A stretch of 64,000 nt of DNA from Streptomyces rubradiris (GCF_016860525.1 NZ_BNEA01000015.1:4030001-4094000), one strand, 5' to 3'. Shown: positions 8,641 through 17,487, counted from the first letter of the stretch. The notes: generated from the letters alone by a model not told the origin. Made by a program: numbers and translations.

Positions 8641-10055
8641 GTGAAACACACCCCGATTCCGGCGGTCGCCCATGGCAGGTCCAGCAGCTCCGCCTCCTCG
8701 CCCTGCCGGGCCCCGCCCGGCGGTACGACGGCCAGCGCGTCGGCGGCGGCGATGCCGCGCAGCATCGCCGGGCCGTTGTAGTGCAGCGGCACGGCGTGGT
8801 CGCCGCGCAGCACCACGGGGATGAGACGGGTGTCGTACGGGTGCCCCTGTACCGCCTCCTTCAGGGGCAGGGTGTACGGCTCGGGGGCGGGGCGGGCGGC
8901 GAGGGTCCGCAGCAGCGGTTCGGCGAGCGTGAGCAGGCCGGAGACGGCCGCGAGGGGGTTGCCGGGCAGGCCGACGAGGTGCTGGTGCTCCTTGGTGCGG
9001 GCCAGCAGCATGGGGTGGCCCGGCCGCACCTTGACGCCGTCCACGAGGAGTTCGGCGCCGAGGCGCTCCAGAACCGGGTGGACGTGGTCGACGGGTCCGG
9101 CGGCGGTGCCGCCCGTGGTGATGACGAGGTCGGCCCGGGAGGCGGTGACCGCCTTGCGCAGCGCCCGGGCGTCGTCGCCGATCCGGCGCACGGCCACGAC
9201 GTCGGCGCCGAGCGCGCGCAGCCAGGGCGGCAGCATGGGACCGAGCGCGTCCCTGATCAGCCCGTCGTGCGGCAGGCCCTCCGTCAGCAACTCGTCGCCG
9301 AGGATCAGGACTTCGGCGCTGGGGCGGGGAACGACGGTGACCGAGTCGTAGCCGGCCGCCGCGGCGAGGCCGAGGACGGCGGGGGTGACGAGGGTGCCGA
9401 CGGGCAGCAACTGGTCGCCGGTACGGCACTCCTGGCCCCGGGGCCGGATGTCCTGGCCGTGGAACATCTCGCGGGTGGGGTGCAGCCGGCCCTGGGCGTC
9501 GGTCCGGCCGTGCTCGGTGCGCAGCACGGCGGTGGTGTCGGCGGGAACGCGGGCGCCGGTGGCGATGCGGACCGCCGTGCCGTCGGTGAGCGGCTCGGGC
9601 TGGGCGTGCCCGGCGAGCACTCCTTCCTCCCGTACCTGCCAGGGCCCGGGCCCGGCGACCGCCCAGCCGTCCATCGCGGAGGTGTCGAAGGAGGGCAGGT
9701 CGGTGAGCGCGTCCAGGGGGGCGGCCAGCACCAGTCCGAGGGCGTCGCCGAGGGGCACGGAGACGGGGGCGCGCCGGTCCCCGGCGGGGCTGTCCGCCGT
9801 GCTCTGCCGGCCGTGGGCGCGCACGGACCGGGCTGCGCGGGCGGCGATCTCGCGGGCGTGGGGCCAAGGGATGGCCGAGTGGTGCCCGGCGGGCCGCTCA
9901 CCGGGCTGCCGGGCGGCCGGACCACCGGGCGATCGGGCGGCGCCGTCGTCCTGGGGCTCCCGGTGGGGTTCCCGCACCAGCGCCAGGGCCTCCTCGACGT
10001 CGAGGTCGTCGGTGTCGGCGGCGGGCGCCCCGGCCGGGGTGCCGGAGGCGGTCAT
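8637..10055 (-). CDS. moeA: Molybdopterin molybdenumtransferase MoeA
   Basis: 472 residues, longer than the usual about 410 because of an unrelated N-terminal extension of some 60 residues rich in Gly, Pro and Arg. MoeA hallmarks: FDTSAMDGWAV (about residue 115), the MoCF-binding loop TTGGTAAGPVDH, and VRPGHPMLLART followed by LVGLPGNPLAAV. MoeA inserts molybdate into adenylated molybdopterin in the last common step of molybdenum-cofactor synthesis. The loop reads GGTAAGP instead of the GGVSVGD seen in E. coli, a variant I associate with actinobacterial MoeA. It overlaps the mobA-like gene upstream by 4 bases and the channel gene downstream by 4 bases, so all three are translationally coupled. 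Confidence 0.93.
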   Translation of the reverse strand: MTASGTPAGAPAADTDDLDVEEALALVREPHREPQDDGAARSPGGPAARQPGERPAGHHSAIPWPHAREIAARAARSVRAHGRQSTADSPAGDRRAPVSVPLGDALGLVLAAPLDALTDLPSFDTSAMDGWAVAGPGPWQVREEGVLAGHAQPEPLTDGTAVRIATGARVPADTTAVLRTEHGRTDAQGRLHPTREMFHGQDIRPRGQECRTGDQLLPVGTLVTPAVLGLAAAAGYDSVTVVPRPSAEVLILGDELLTEGLPHDGLIRDALGPMLPPWLRALGADVVAVRRIGDDARALRKAVTASRADLVITTGGTAAGPVDHVHPVLERLGAELLVDGVKVRPGHPMLLARTKEHQHLVGLPGNPLAAVSGLLTLAEPLLRTLAARPAPEPYTLPLKEAVQGHPYDTRLIPVVLRGDHAVPLHYNGPAMLRGIAAADALAVVPPGGARQGEEAELLDLPWATAGIGVCFT

Positions 10056-10963
10056 CCGGCGTCCGGGGCGCTCGGGCCCCCGCCGCTCGCGCTCTTCCCG
10101 GCCGCGTCGTCCTCCTCTTGCCAGCGCAGGGCCAGCGCGGCGGCCTTGCGGGCGGCCTCGGCGACGGCCTCGGGGCCGCCCGCGCCCCGGGCCGCCGCGT
10201 AGCCGACGAGGAAGGTGGTCAGCGGGGCGGCGGGACGGGCCACGCCGTGGGCGGCGTCACGGGCCAGGTCGAGCAGGACGCCGGTGTCGACGTCCAGGTC
10301 GATGCCCAACTCGTCCTTGACTGCGGAGATCCATTCATCCAACACGTGCCCATGCTCCCTGATGCGTGCCCTGGCGTCGGCGATGTCGTCCCAGGTGTCG
10401 CAGTCGAACGACGCGAGCGGGTCCGGGACACGGGTGAGGCGGAGGGTTCCGGTCAGCCGGCGCAGGGGGAGCCCGGTGAGGGGACCGTCGGCGGCGAGAG
10501 CGGCCAGCTCGCGGCGCAGGGCGGCGGAGCGGTAGGCGGCCACGAGCGGCTGGTCGCGGCCGTCCGCGTCGGTGAGCAGCGCACCGTCGGCACCGGTGTC
10601 CCGCAGGGCGGACAGCAGCCGCCGGAGCGTACCGGGCCGGAGGAAGGGCAGGTCGGCGGAGAGGACGACGGTGTGCCCGGCGGTGGTGTGCCGCAGTCCG
10701 GCCGCCAGCGCGGCGAGCGGCCCGCCGCCGGGCGGCTCCTCGCGGGCCCAGCGCACCGGGCGGGCGGTGGGCCGGGGCGCGGCCACGACGACGGTCGTCC
10801 GGGCGTCCGCGCAGGCCGCGAGCACCCGGTCGAGCAGCGCCCGGCCGCCGACCCGCACACCTGGTTTGTCGGCCCCGCCGAGCCGCCTGGCGGCACCGCC
10901 GGCCAGTACGACGGCGTCGTACGGGGCGGCGGTCCCGGGGGCGGCGGGTGCGGCATCGGTCAC
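10052..10963 (-). CDS. MobA-like NTP transferase fused to DUF6457
   Basis: 303 residues in two parts. Residues 15-200 form a MobA-type nucleotidyltransferase: VVLAGGAARRLGGADK (L-A-G-G-x-x-x-R-x-G-x-x-K signature), VVLSADLPFLRPG, and DGRDQPLVAAYR. Residues 205-290 (HVLDEWISAVKDELGID, then LARDAAHGVARPAAPLTTFLVG) match DUF6457, which occurs as a separate small protein near molybdenum-cofactor genes in other actinobacteria. MobA attaches GMP (or CMP in MocA) to molybdopterin. The fusion supports a role for DUF6457 in that step, though its activity is unknown. It is first gene of the mobA-moeA-channel run. Confidence 0.88.
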   Translation of the reverse strand: MTDAAPAAPGTAAPYDAVVLAGGAARRLGGADKPGVRVGGRALLDRVLAACADARTTVVVAAPRPTARPVRWAREEPPGGGPLAALAAGLRHTTAGHTVVLSADLPFLRPGTLRRLLSALRDTGADGALLTDADGRDQPLVAAYRSAALRRELAALAADGPLTGLPLRRLTGTLRLTRVPDPLASFDCDTWDDIADARARIREHGHVLDEWISAVKDELGIDLDVDTGVLLDLARDAAHGVARPAAPLTTFLVGYAAARGAGGPEAVAEAARKAAALALRWQEEDDAAGKSASGGGPSAPDAG

Positions 10964-11033
10964 CCCACGAGTATGTCCCGCTGGCCCCTGCTTCCGGACC
11001 GGGTGTGGGTCACAGGACGCGCACGCCCCTCTC

Positions 11034-12389
11034 TCACAAGGTGCGCAGCAGCACCGCCGGCTGTTCCACGCAGTCCGCCACGTAGCGCAGGAAGCCGCCC
11101 GCCGTGCCGCCGTCGCACACCCGGTGGTCGAATGTGAGCGAGAGCTGCACGACCTGCCGGACTGCCAGCTCCCCCTCGTGCACCCACGGCTTGGGCACGA
11201 TGCGGCCGACGCCGAGCATGGCCGCCTCGGGGTGGTTGACGATCGGCGTGGAGCCGTCGACGCCGAAGACCCCGTAGTTGTTCAGCGTGAAGGTGCCGCC
11301 GGTGAGCTCCCCGGGGGTCAGCGTCCCGGTGCGGGCGGCCTCGGTGAGCCGGGCGAACTCGGCGGTCAGGGACTCGGCGTCGCGCGTGTGGGCGTCCCGG
11401 ACGACCGGCACGACCAGCCCCCGGTCGGTCTGGGCGGCGAACCCGAGGTGGACGCGGTCGAGCCGGACGATCTCGCGGGCCTCGGTGTCGACGGTGGAGT
11501 TCAGCTCGGGGAACCGGGCCAGCGCGGCGGTGCAGATCCGGGCGAGCAGCGCGAGGAGGGAGATCTTCGCGCCCGGGGTGGCGTTCATCGCGGTCCGGGC
11601 ACGCATGAGTTCGGTCGCGTCGGCGTCGACCCAGCAGGTGGCGTCCGGGATCTCCCGGCGGCTGCGGGAGAGCTTGTCGGCGACGGCGCCGCGGACACCC
11701 TTGAGGGGGATGCGTTCCCCGTCCTCGGCGCGGGGTGCCGCCGCGGCTTGCTCGCCCGCCGTACCGGCGGGAGTCGGTACGGCGGGGCCTGCGGCCGTAC
11801 CCGCGCGCGCGGTCCGGGTGCGCAGGGCGTTCTCGACGTCCGCGCGCAGGATGAGGCCGTCCGGGCCGGAACCGGTCAGCTGCCTGAGGTCGACGTCGTT
11901 GTCCCGGGCGAGCTTGCGCACGAGCGGGGAGATCACGGGGACCGGCCCCCCGACGGGTGCGGGGGCGGCCGCCGGGGTCGGCGCGGCCACGCGCACGTGC
12001 GGGGCGTGTTCGGCGGTTCCCTGCTTCCGGGCCTGTCCGTCGGCGGCGGCCGTGCCCGCCCGGACCCGGCGCCGACGGGCCGCCGGTGCCTGGGTGCCGT
12101 AGCCCACCAGGACGTTGCCCGAGCCCTCGGGGCCGTCCTCCGGTGCGCCGACGGCGACCGTCAGAAGTGGTGCGCCGACGGGCAGTTCGGTGCCCTCCTC
12201 GCCGAAGCGGGCGGTGACCACGCCGCCGTAGGGGCAGGGCACCTCGACCATCGCCTTGGCCGTCTCCACCTCGACCACCGGCTGGTCGACGGCGACCACG
12301 TCGCCGACCTGGACCAGCCAGCGGACGATCTCCGCCTCGGTGAGCCCCTCGCCGAGGTCGGGCAGCTTGAACTCCAGCACCTGAGCCAT
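11034..12389 (-). CDS. bkdC: Branched-chain 2-oxoacid dehydrogenase E2 (dihydrolipoyl acyltransferase)
   Basis: 451 residues. Lipoyl domain at 1-78 with lipoylated lysine in VETAKAMVE (about residue 44). Subunit-binding domain about 165-205 (ISPLVRKLARDNDVDL). Catalytic acyltransferase domain from about 225 to the end with HRVCDGG near residue 420, the HxxxDG active site. E2 transfers the branched acyl group from E1 to CoA, giving isobutyryl-, isovaleryl- or 2-methylbutyryl-CoA, primers for branched fatty acids and polyketides. Its ATG shares one base with the bkdB stop. No E3 gene is present, so the complex must use a lipoamide dehydrogenase encoded elsewhere. Confidence 0.93.
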   Translation of the reverse strand: MAQVLEFKLPDLGEGLTEAEIVRWLVQVGDVVAVDQPVVEVETAKAMVEVPCPYGGVVTARFGEEGTELPVGAPLLTVAVGAPEDGPEGSGNVLVGYGTQAPAARRRRVRAGTAAADGQARKQGTAEHAPHVRVAAPTPAAAPAPVGGPVPVISPLVRKLARDNDVDLRQLTGSGPDGLILRADVENALRTRTARAGTAAGPAVPTPAGTAGEQAAAAPRAEDGERIPLKGVRGAVADKLSRSRREIPDATCWVDADATELMRARTAMNATPGAKISLLALLARICTAALARFPELNSTVDTEAREIVRLDRVHLGFAAQTDRGLVVPVVRDAHTRDAESLTAEFARLTEAARTGTLTPGELTGGTFTLNNYGVFGVDGSTPIVNHPEAAMLGVGRIVPKPWVHEGELAVRQVVQLSLTFDHRVCDGGTAGGFLRYVADCVEQPAVLLRTL

Positions 12390-13393
12390 CAGCCCTCGGC
12401 CTCCCACTGCAGCCGGGCCACGGCGTCCAGGATGCGGTCGACGCCGGGCAGGTGGTGCCGCTCCAGCATGGGCGGCGGGTAGGGGATGTCGAAGCCGGCC
12501 ACGCGCAGCACCGGTGCCTCCAGGTGGTGGAAGCAGCGCTCGGTGATCCGGGCCGCGATCTCGCCGCCCGGGCCGCCGAATCCGGTGGACTCGTGGACGA
12601 CGACCGCGCGGCCGGTGCGCCGGACGGCCGCGCAGACCGTCTCGTCGTCGAAGGGCACCAGGGAGCGCAGGTCGATCACCTCCAGGTCCCAGCCCTCGGC
12701 CTGCGCGGCCTCGGCCGCCTCCAGGCAGACCGGCAGGGAGGGGCCGTAGGTGATCAGTGTGGCGCCGCTGCCGGGGCGGCGCACCACCGCGCGTCCGATG
12801 GGCGCCACGTCCGTGGGCCGCTCGGGGTCCCAGGTGTCCTTCGACCAGTACAGCCGCTTGGGTTCGAGGAAGACCACCGGGTCGTCGGAGGCGATGGCCC
12901 GGCGCAGCAGTCCGTAGGCGTCGGCGACGGTGGCCGGGGTGACGACGTGCAGGCCCGGGGTGGCCATGTAGTAAACCTCGGACGAGTCGCTGTGGTGCTC
13001 GACGCCGCCGATGCCGCCGCCGTAGGGGACGCGGACGGTGATCGGCAGGGGCATCCGGCCGCGCGTGCGGTTGCGCATCCGGGCGACATGGCTGACCAGT
13101 TGCTCGAACGCCGGGTAGGCGAAGGCGTCGAACTGCATCTCCACGACCGGGCGCAGGCCGTACATGGCCATGCCGACGGCGGTGCCGAGGATGCCGGCCT
13201 CGGCGAGCGGGGTGTCGGTGCAGCGGTCCTCGCCGAACTCCTTGGCGAGCCCGTCGGTGACGCGGAAGACCCCGCCGAGGGTGCCGACGTCCTCGCCCAG
13301 GACGTGCACGGCGGGATCGGCGGCCATGGCGTCGCGCATGGCGCGGTTGAGCGCCTGGGCCAGGGTGGCGGGCTTGACGGCGACGGTGGTCAT
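12389..13393 (-). CDS. bkdB: Branched-chain 2-oxoacid dehydrogenase E1 beta subunit
   Basis: 334 residues, normal E1-beta length. N-terminal ALNRAMRDAMAADPAVHVLGEDVG, then EMQFDAFAYPAFEQLVSH and PYGGGIGGVEHHSDS, are classic E1-beta signatures; the C-terminal part has the transketolase-C fold (VVVHESTGFGGPGGE). Together with the alpha subunit it decarboxylates branched-chain 2-oxo acids using thiamine diphosphate. The ATG at 13393 lies in an ATGA overlap with the bkdA stop. The apparent longer frame upstream is out-of-frame reading through bkdA. Confidence 0.93.
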   Translation of the reverse strand: MTTVAVKPATLAQALNRAMRDAMAADPAVHVLGEDVGTLGGVFRVTDGLAKEFGEDRCTDTPLAEAGILGTAVGMAMYGLRPVVEMQFDAFAYPAFEQLVSHVARMRNRTRGRMPLPITVRVPYGGGIGGVEHHSDSSEVYYMATPGLHVVTPATVADAYGLLRRAIASDDPVVFLEPKRLYWSKDTWDPERPTDVAPIGRAVVRRPGSGATLITYGPSLPVCLEAAEAAQAEGWDLEVIDLRSLVPFDDETVCAAVRRTGRAVVVHESTGFGGPGGEIAARITERCFHHLEAPVLRVAGFDIPYPPPMLERHHLPGVDRILDAVARLQWEAEG

Positions 13394-14562
13394 CGGGTGC
13401 CGCCTTCCCGCGCCCCGGGCCGCTCGCCGGCGCCGGACTGCTCCTGCTCGGCCTCCAGCTCGGCCCGCAACAGGGCACGCTGTTCGCGCAGCTGGGCGGT
13501 GGTGTCCGCGTAGACGTGGTCGAAGAGGTCCATGGGGTCGGGTTCGGGGTCCCGGTTCATGTGTTCGCGCAAGGCGGCGGCCATGGTCTCGGCGTCCTGC
13601 CGGGCGGCCTCGATGCCGGCCTCGTCCAGCAGTCCGCGGGCGGTCAGTTCGCGTTCCAGCAGTTCGACCGGGTCGTGCGCGCGCCAGGCCGCGACCTCGG
13701 CGTCCTGTCGGTAGCGGGTGGCGTCGTCGGCGTTGGTGTGGGCGTCCAGGCGGTACGTCACCGCTTCCACCAGGGTCGGGCCGCCGCCCGCGCGCGCGTG
13801 CCGTACGGCCTCGGCGAGGACTTCGTGCACGGCGGCGGCGTCGTTGCCGTCGACCAGCCGGCCCGGCATGCCGTACCCGACGGCCTTGTGGGCCAGGGAG
13901 GGAGCGGCGGTCTGCTTGGCGAGCGGGACGGAGATGGCGAAGCCGTTGTTCTGGACCAGGAAGACGACCGGGGCCTGCCACACGGCGGCGAAGTTCAGCG
14001 CCTCGTGGAAGTCGCCCTCGCTGGTACCGCCGTCGCCGACCATGGCCAGCGCCACCACGTCGTCGCCCTTGAGGCGAGCGGCGTGGGCGAGGCCGACGGC
14101 GTGCGGCAGCTGGGTGGCCAGCGGGGTGCTGAGGGGGGCCACCCGGTGGGCGTAGGGGTCGTAGCCGTTGTGCCAGTCGCCGCGCAGCAGGGTGAGCGCC
14201 TGGACCGGGTCCACGCCCCGGGCGACGACGGCGAGCGTGTCTCGGTAGCTGGGGAAGAGCCAGTCGCGTTCCTCGAGGGCCAGGGCGGCGCCGATCTGGC
14301 AGGCCTCCTGGCCGGTGCTGGACGGGTAGACGGCGAGCCGGCCCTGCTTGGTCAGCGCGGTGGCCTGCGCGTTGTAGCGGCGTCCGCGCACCAGCTGGGC
14401 GTAGAGCCGCAGCAGCAGGCCGGGATCGGCCTTGGCGGCCGACTCGGTGCCGAGGACGCGGTAGGGCTCGGCGTCGGGCAGCAGCGGCGCGGGGTCCGTA
14501 CGGGGCTGCCAGGCGGGCGGCGGCGACGGCCGGTACGCGCCCCGCTGCTCCAGAACCGTCAT
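13390..14562 (-). CDS. bkdA: Branched-chain 2-oxoacid dehydrogenase E1 alpha subunit
   Basis: 390 residues from ATG 14562, chosen because GAGGAGG lies 7 bases upstream; an in-frame ATG at 14619 has no such site. The thiamine diphosphate motif runs from GDGGTSEGDFHEALNFA to QNNGF (about residues 175-210). The conserved phosphorylatable-loop region YRLDAHTNADDATRYR is also present. It is first gene of bkdABC on the minus strand and is divergent from an Lrp gene. The 174-base space between them contains a one-mismatch copy of the PaaR-type operator and two DnaA-box-like elements. Confidence 0.93.
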   Translation of the reverse strand: MTVLEQRGAYRPSPPPAWQPRTDPAPLLPDAEPYRVLGTESAAKADPGLLLRLYAQLVRGRRYNAQATALTKQGRLAVYPSSTGQEACQIGAALALEERDWLFPSYRDTLAVVARGVDPVQALTLLRGDWHNGYDPYAHRVAPLSTPLATQLPHAVGLAHAARLKGDDVVALAMVGDGGTSEGDFHEALNFAAVWQAPVVFLVQNNGFAISVPLAKQTAAPSLAHKAVGYGMPGRLVDGNDAAAVHEVLAEAVRHARAGGGPTLVEAVTYRLDAHTNADDATRYRQDAEVAAWRAHDPVELLERELTARGLLDEAGIEAARQDAETMAAALREHMNRDPEPDPMDLFDHVYADTTAQLREQRALLRAELEAEQEQSGAGERPGAREGGTR

Positions 14563-14621
14563 GACGGCACCTCCTCGTGGGAGTGGCTGAGGAGACGGGG
14601 CGGCTGTGACCCGTCTCACCT

Positions 14622-14635
14622 ACCGATTGTTCGGT
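14622..14635. promoter_or_regulatory. Imperfect PaaR-type operator upstream of bkdA
   Basis: ACCGATTGTTCGGT fits ACCGNNCGNNCGGT except for T in place of the first base of the central CG. It lies 60 bases upstream of the bkdA ATG and about 100 bases upstream of the Lrp gene. The same element, without the mismatch, is found at 17395-17408 and 22980-22993. Confidence 0.6.
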
Positions 14636-14667
14636 TGACGGCGCATTTTGGCTACAGGCGGCCCAGG

Positions 14668-14693
14668 GCTGTGGACAAACGGTTTTCCACAGC
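14668..14693. promoter_or_regulatory. Inverted pair of DnaA-box-like elements
   Basis: GCTGTGGA and TCCACAGC form a perfect 8-bp inverted repeat around a 10-base spacer. Read as DnaA boxes, 14670-14678 is TTGTCCACA on the minus strand (exact Streptomyces consensus) and 14683-14691 is TTTTCCACA on the plus strand (one mismatch). It sits between bkdA and the Lrp gene. Confidence 0.6.
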
Positions 14694-14736
14694 CTGGAAT
14701 GAGCGCAGGACGTCCACGGCGAGGAAGCGGGGGGAC

Positions 14737-15237
14737 ATGGCGCCTGAACAAATGGCCTACGGACCGCAGGGTGGCGGCGCGCCGCCGCCCCCGCGCCCGC
14801 TGGACGCCATCGACCAGGACATCCTGAGGATCCTCCAGGGCGACGGCCGCGCCTCGATACGGTCCGTCGCCGAACGCGTACACGTCTCGCGCGCCAATGC
14901 CTACGCGCGGATCAACCGGCTCGTCGAGGACGGGGTGATCCGGGGTTTCAGCGCCCGCGTGGATCACGAACGGGCAGGCCACAGCACGTCCGCGTACATC
15001 ACATTGAAGATCGTGCAGAACACCTGGCGCACGGTCCGCGAACAGCTCCGGCAGCTACCCGGCGCCTCCCACATCGCCCTGGTGGGCGGCGACTTCGACG
15101 TGCTGCTGCTGGTGCACACGCCCGACAACCGGGCGCTGCGCGAGCTGGTGCTGACGCGGCTCCAGGCGATCCCCGAGGTGCTCAGCACCCGCACGCTGCT
15201 GGTGTTCGAGGAGGAGGACCTGGAGCCGGAGGGCTGA
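14737..15237 (+). CDS. Lrp/AsnC-family transcriptional regulator (BkdR-like)
   Basis: 166 residues from ATG 14737 (an ATG five codons later is an alternative). After a Gly/Pro-rich 20-residue tail comes the AsnC helix-turn-helix (IDQDILRILQGDGRASIRSVAERVHVS split by the turn, about residues 28-75), then an RAM/ActR ligand-binding domain (about 90-160). Lrp proteins bind amino acids and form octamers. Divergent placement next to bkdABC is the arrangement of BkdR, which activates bkd genes in response to branched-chain amino acids in Pseudomonas; the same role is inferred here. It ends two bases before the convergent TetR gene stop. Confidence 0.9.
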   Translation: MAPEQMAYGPQGGGAPPPPRPLDAIDQDILRILQGDGRASIRSVAERVHVSRANAYARINRLVEDGVIRGFSARVDHERAGHSTSAYITLKIVQNTWRTVREQLRQLPGASHIALVGGDFDVLLLVHTPDNRALRELVLTRLQAIPEVLSTRTLLVFEEEDLEPEG

Positions 15238-15239
15238 GG

Positions 15240-15827
15240 TCAGCCCCGGCGCAGTCCCGAGAAGACCAGCCGGACGACGGCGTCGGCCATCTCCGGGCCG
15301 TTCGCGCCGCGCGCCTCCGGCCGGTACCACTCCACGATGGAGTTGATCATCCCGAAGACCAGCCGGGTGGCCAGCCGCACCTCCACGTCGCCGCGTATGT
15401 CCCCGTCGGCCGCCGCGGCCTTCATCAGCTCGGCCACCCGGTGGTCGAAGTCGCGGCGCCGCTCCAGCGCCCACCGCTCGGTCTCGGTGTTGCCGCGCAC
15501 GCGCAGCAGCAGCGTCACATAGGGCAGTTCGGCGGTGAGCACCTCGACCATGCGGCGCACGACGTGCTCCAGCCGGTCGGCGGCGCGCCCCACGCGCGCG
15601 TGCTCCTCGTCCAGGATGGCGAACAGCCCGTCCAGGGCGCGGCTGACGGCCCGGCGCAGCAGCTCCTCCTTGCCGCTGACGTGGTGGTAGATCGACGACT
15701 TGGAGATGCCGGCCGCCTTGGACAGGTGCTCCATGGAGGTGCCGTCGTAGCCGCGCTCGTTGAAGACCCGCACGGCGACGGAGAGCAGCGTTTCGGGGGT
15801 GTAGGTGTCGCGTCTGCCCGTGGTCAT
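15240..15827 (-). CDS. TetR-family regulator, probable PaaR-like repressor
   Basis: 195 residues. N-terminal helix-turn-helix about residues 10-56 (ERGYDGTSMEHLSKAAGIS, then SSIYHHVSGKEELL), with a variable ligand-binding C-terminal domain. It overlaps by 4 bases the end of the 3-hydroxyacyl-CoA dehydrogenase gene and so is read from the divergent paaN/dehydrogenase promoter, which carries a PaaR-type operator. In Corynebacterium glutamicum PaaR is a TetR protein controlled by phenylacetyl-CoA. From operon position and operator I infer the same role here, controlling itself, paaN, paaABCDE and possibly bkdABC. The link of this protein to the motif is not proven by sequence. Confidence 0.85.
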   Translation of the reverse strand: MTTGRRDTYTPETLLSVAVRVFNERGYDGTSMEHLSKAAGISKSSIYHHVSGKEELLRRAVSRALDGLFAILDEEHARVGRAADRLEHVVRRMVEVLTAELPYVTLLLRVRGNTETERWALERRRDFDHRVAELMKAAAADGDIRGDVEVRLATRLVFGMINSIVEWYRPEARGANGPEMADAVVRLVFSGLRRG

Positions 15828-17338
15828 GAGGTGCTCTCCCGCCGGTCGTTGGCATAGGCGTGACGGTAGAGCGCGAGGGAGGGCGCGTAGCGTCCGGAAG
15901 GGTCGCGCTCGTGCATCTCGTCCAGGATGTCGAAGGCGAAGTCGCGGCCGAGCCTGCGGCCCCACTCGAAGGGCCCGAGCGGGTAGTTGACGCCCAGGCG
16001 CATCGCGGTGTCGATGTCCTCCTCGGTGGCCACGCCCTTGGCGACGGCGTCGTGGGCGAGGTCGATGATCCGGGCGACGGTGCGCGCGACGATCATGCCG
16101 GGGACGTCGCCGATGACGCTGACGTCCTTGCCGAGCGCCTGGAACAGCCCGGTGGCCTCGGCAAGGGTCCGCGGCGAGGTGTCCGGGGACGCGGACAGGG
16201 CGACGCGGGTGGCCGCGCGGTAGTCCAGGGCGAGGTCGAAGTAGACGACGTCCCGGAACTCGGCGGAGGTCTGGCCGTCGGCCAGGACCAGGTCGCCGCC
16301 GCCGGGCAGCACCAGGCGGGTGCCCTCGTTCTCGTCCTCCTCGCGGACCTCGATGCCCGCCTCGCGGATCAGCGTGAGCAGCTCGGCCGCCGGGCCCAGG
16401 CCGCCCTCGGCGACGACGTGGGCGGGCGGGCGCTCCTTGTCGGCGGTGTGCGGCTCGGGCCGCTCCGCGCCCTCGGTGTAGTCGTACCAGCCGCGCCCGC
16501 TCTTGCGGCCGAGCCGGCCGGACTCCACCAGCCGGCGCTGGGCCAGGGAAGGAGTGAAGCGCACGTCCTGGAAGAAGGACTGCCACACCGAGTGGGTGAC
16601 GGACTCGTTGACGTCCTGGCCGATCAGGTCGGTCAGTTCGAAGGCGCCCATCTTGAAACCGCCCGACTCGCGCAGGACCGCGTCGATGGTCGCGGGGTCG
16701 GCGGCCTGGGCCTCGTAGACGGCGAACGCCTCGGCGTAGAAGGGCCGGGCGATGCGGTTGACGATGAAGCCGGGGGTGTCGGCGCAGGCCACGGGGGTCT
16801 TGCCCCAGGCGCGGGCGGTCTCGTACGCGCGCGTGGCCGACGTGAAGTCGGTGGCGAACCCGGAGACCACCTCCACCAGCGGCAGCAGCGGCGCCGGGTT
16901 GAAGAAGTGCAGGCCGACGAAGCGGCCCGGGTGGCGCAGGGCGCCGCCGATGGCCGTCACCGACAGCGAGGAGGTGTTGGTGGCCAGCAGGCAGTCCTCG
17001 GCGACGATCTCCTCCAGCTCGCCGAAGAGCCGCTGCTTGACGTCCAGCCGTTCCAGGACGGCCTCCACCACCAGGGCGCAGTCGGCCAGCTCCGCGAGGC
17101 CGTCCGCGGGCGTGACGCGGGCGCGGGCCGCGTCCCGGGCGCCGGCGGAGAGCCGGCCCTTCTCCACGAGCCGGTCGAGCCGGGCGCCGATCGCTTCGGC
17201 CGCGTCCCGGGCCCGCCCGGGTACGGCGTCGTAGAGCCGTACGGGATGGCCGGCGACCAGCGCGACCTGGGCGATGCCCTGGCCCATGGTGCCGGTGCCG
17301 ACGACGGCCACGGGGCTGCTGAGGTCGAGTGCTGTCAT
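15824..17338 (-). CDS. paaH: 3-hydroxyacyl-CoA dehydrogenase, probable 3-hydroxyadipyl-CoA dehydrogenase (PaaH/PaaC type)
   Basis: 504 residues, the two-C-domain length of PaaH rather than the about 280 of short FadB2. NAD motif GTGTMGQGIA at residues 14-23, followed by catalytic region ATNTSSLSVTAIGGALRHPGR broken here as NTSSLSV and HFFNP (His of the catalytic pair). A second 3HCDH C-terminal domain occupies about 400-490 (ARIIDLAHDAVAKG, MRLGVNYPLGPFEW). It oxidises 3-hydroxyadipyl-CoA in the lower phenylacetyl-CoA pathway. It is divergent from paaN and co-transcribed with the TetR gene. Confidence 0.88.
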   Translation of the reverse strand: MTALDLSSPVAVVGTGTMGQGIAQVALVAGHPVRLYDAVPGRARDAAEAIGARLDRLVEKGRLSAGARDAARARVTPADGLAELADCALVVEAVLERLDVKQRLFGELEEIVAEDCLLATNTSSLSVTAIGGALRHPGRFVGLHFFNPAPLLPLVEVVSGFATDFTSATRAYETARAWGKTPVACADTPGFIVNRIARPFYAEAFAVYEAQAADPATIDAVLRESGGFKMGAFELTDLIGQDVNESVTHSVWQSFFQDVRFTPSLAQRRLVESGRLGRKSGRGWYDYTEGAERPEPHTADKERPPAHVVAEGGLGPAAELLTLIREAGIEVREEDENEGTRLVLPGGGDLVLADGQTSAEFRDVVYFDLALDYRAATRVALSASPDTSPRTLAEATGLFQALGKDVSVIGDVPGMIVARTVARIIDLAHDAVAKGVATEEDIDTAMRLGVNYPLGPFEWGRRLGRDFAFDILDEMHERDPSGRYAPSLALYRHAYANDRRESTS

Positions 17339-17361
17339 GTGCGCGATCCTCCCGCACGACG

Positions 17362-17414
17362 TTTTCCACAGATGCGGCGGACCCCCTTGTCCCGACCGAT
17401 CGTTCGGTTACTCT
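17362..17414. promoter_or_regulatory. Divergent paaH/paaN control region: DnaA-like box, PaaR-type operator, paaN promoter
   Basis: TTTTCCACA (17362-17370) is one mismatch from a DnaA box. TTGTCC (17387-17392) and TACTCT (17409-17414) make a -35/-10 pair with 16-base spacing facing paaN. The operator ACCGATCGTTCGGT (17395-17408) fills that spacer, so a bound repressor would block RNA polymerase directly. The element fits the PaaR consensus ACCGNNCGNNCGGT exactly. Confidence 0.7.
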
Positions 17415-17487
17415 AGCTCTGACGGGCAGTCCCTGCCCAGGTCACGGACTCGACGAAGAGGCTCTCCAGACGAGGAGTTGGTCCCGC

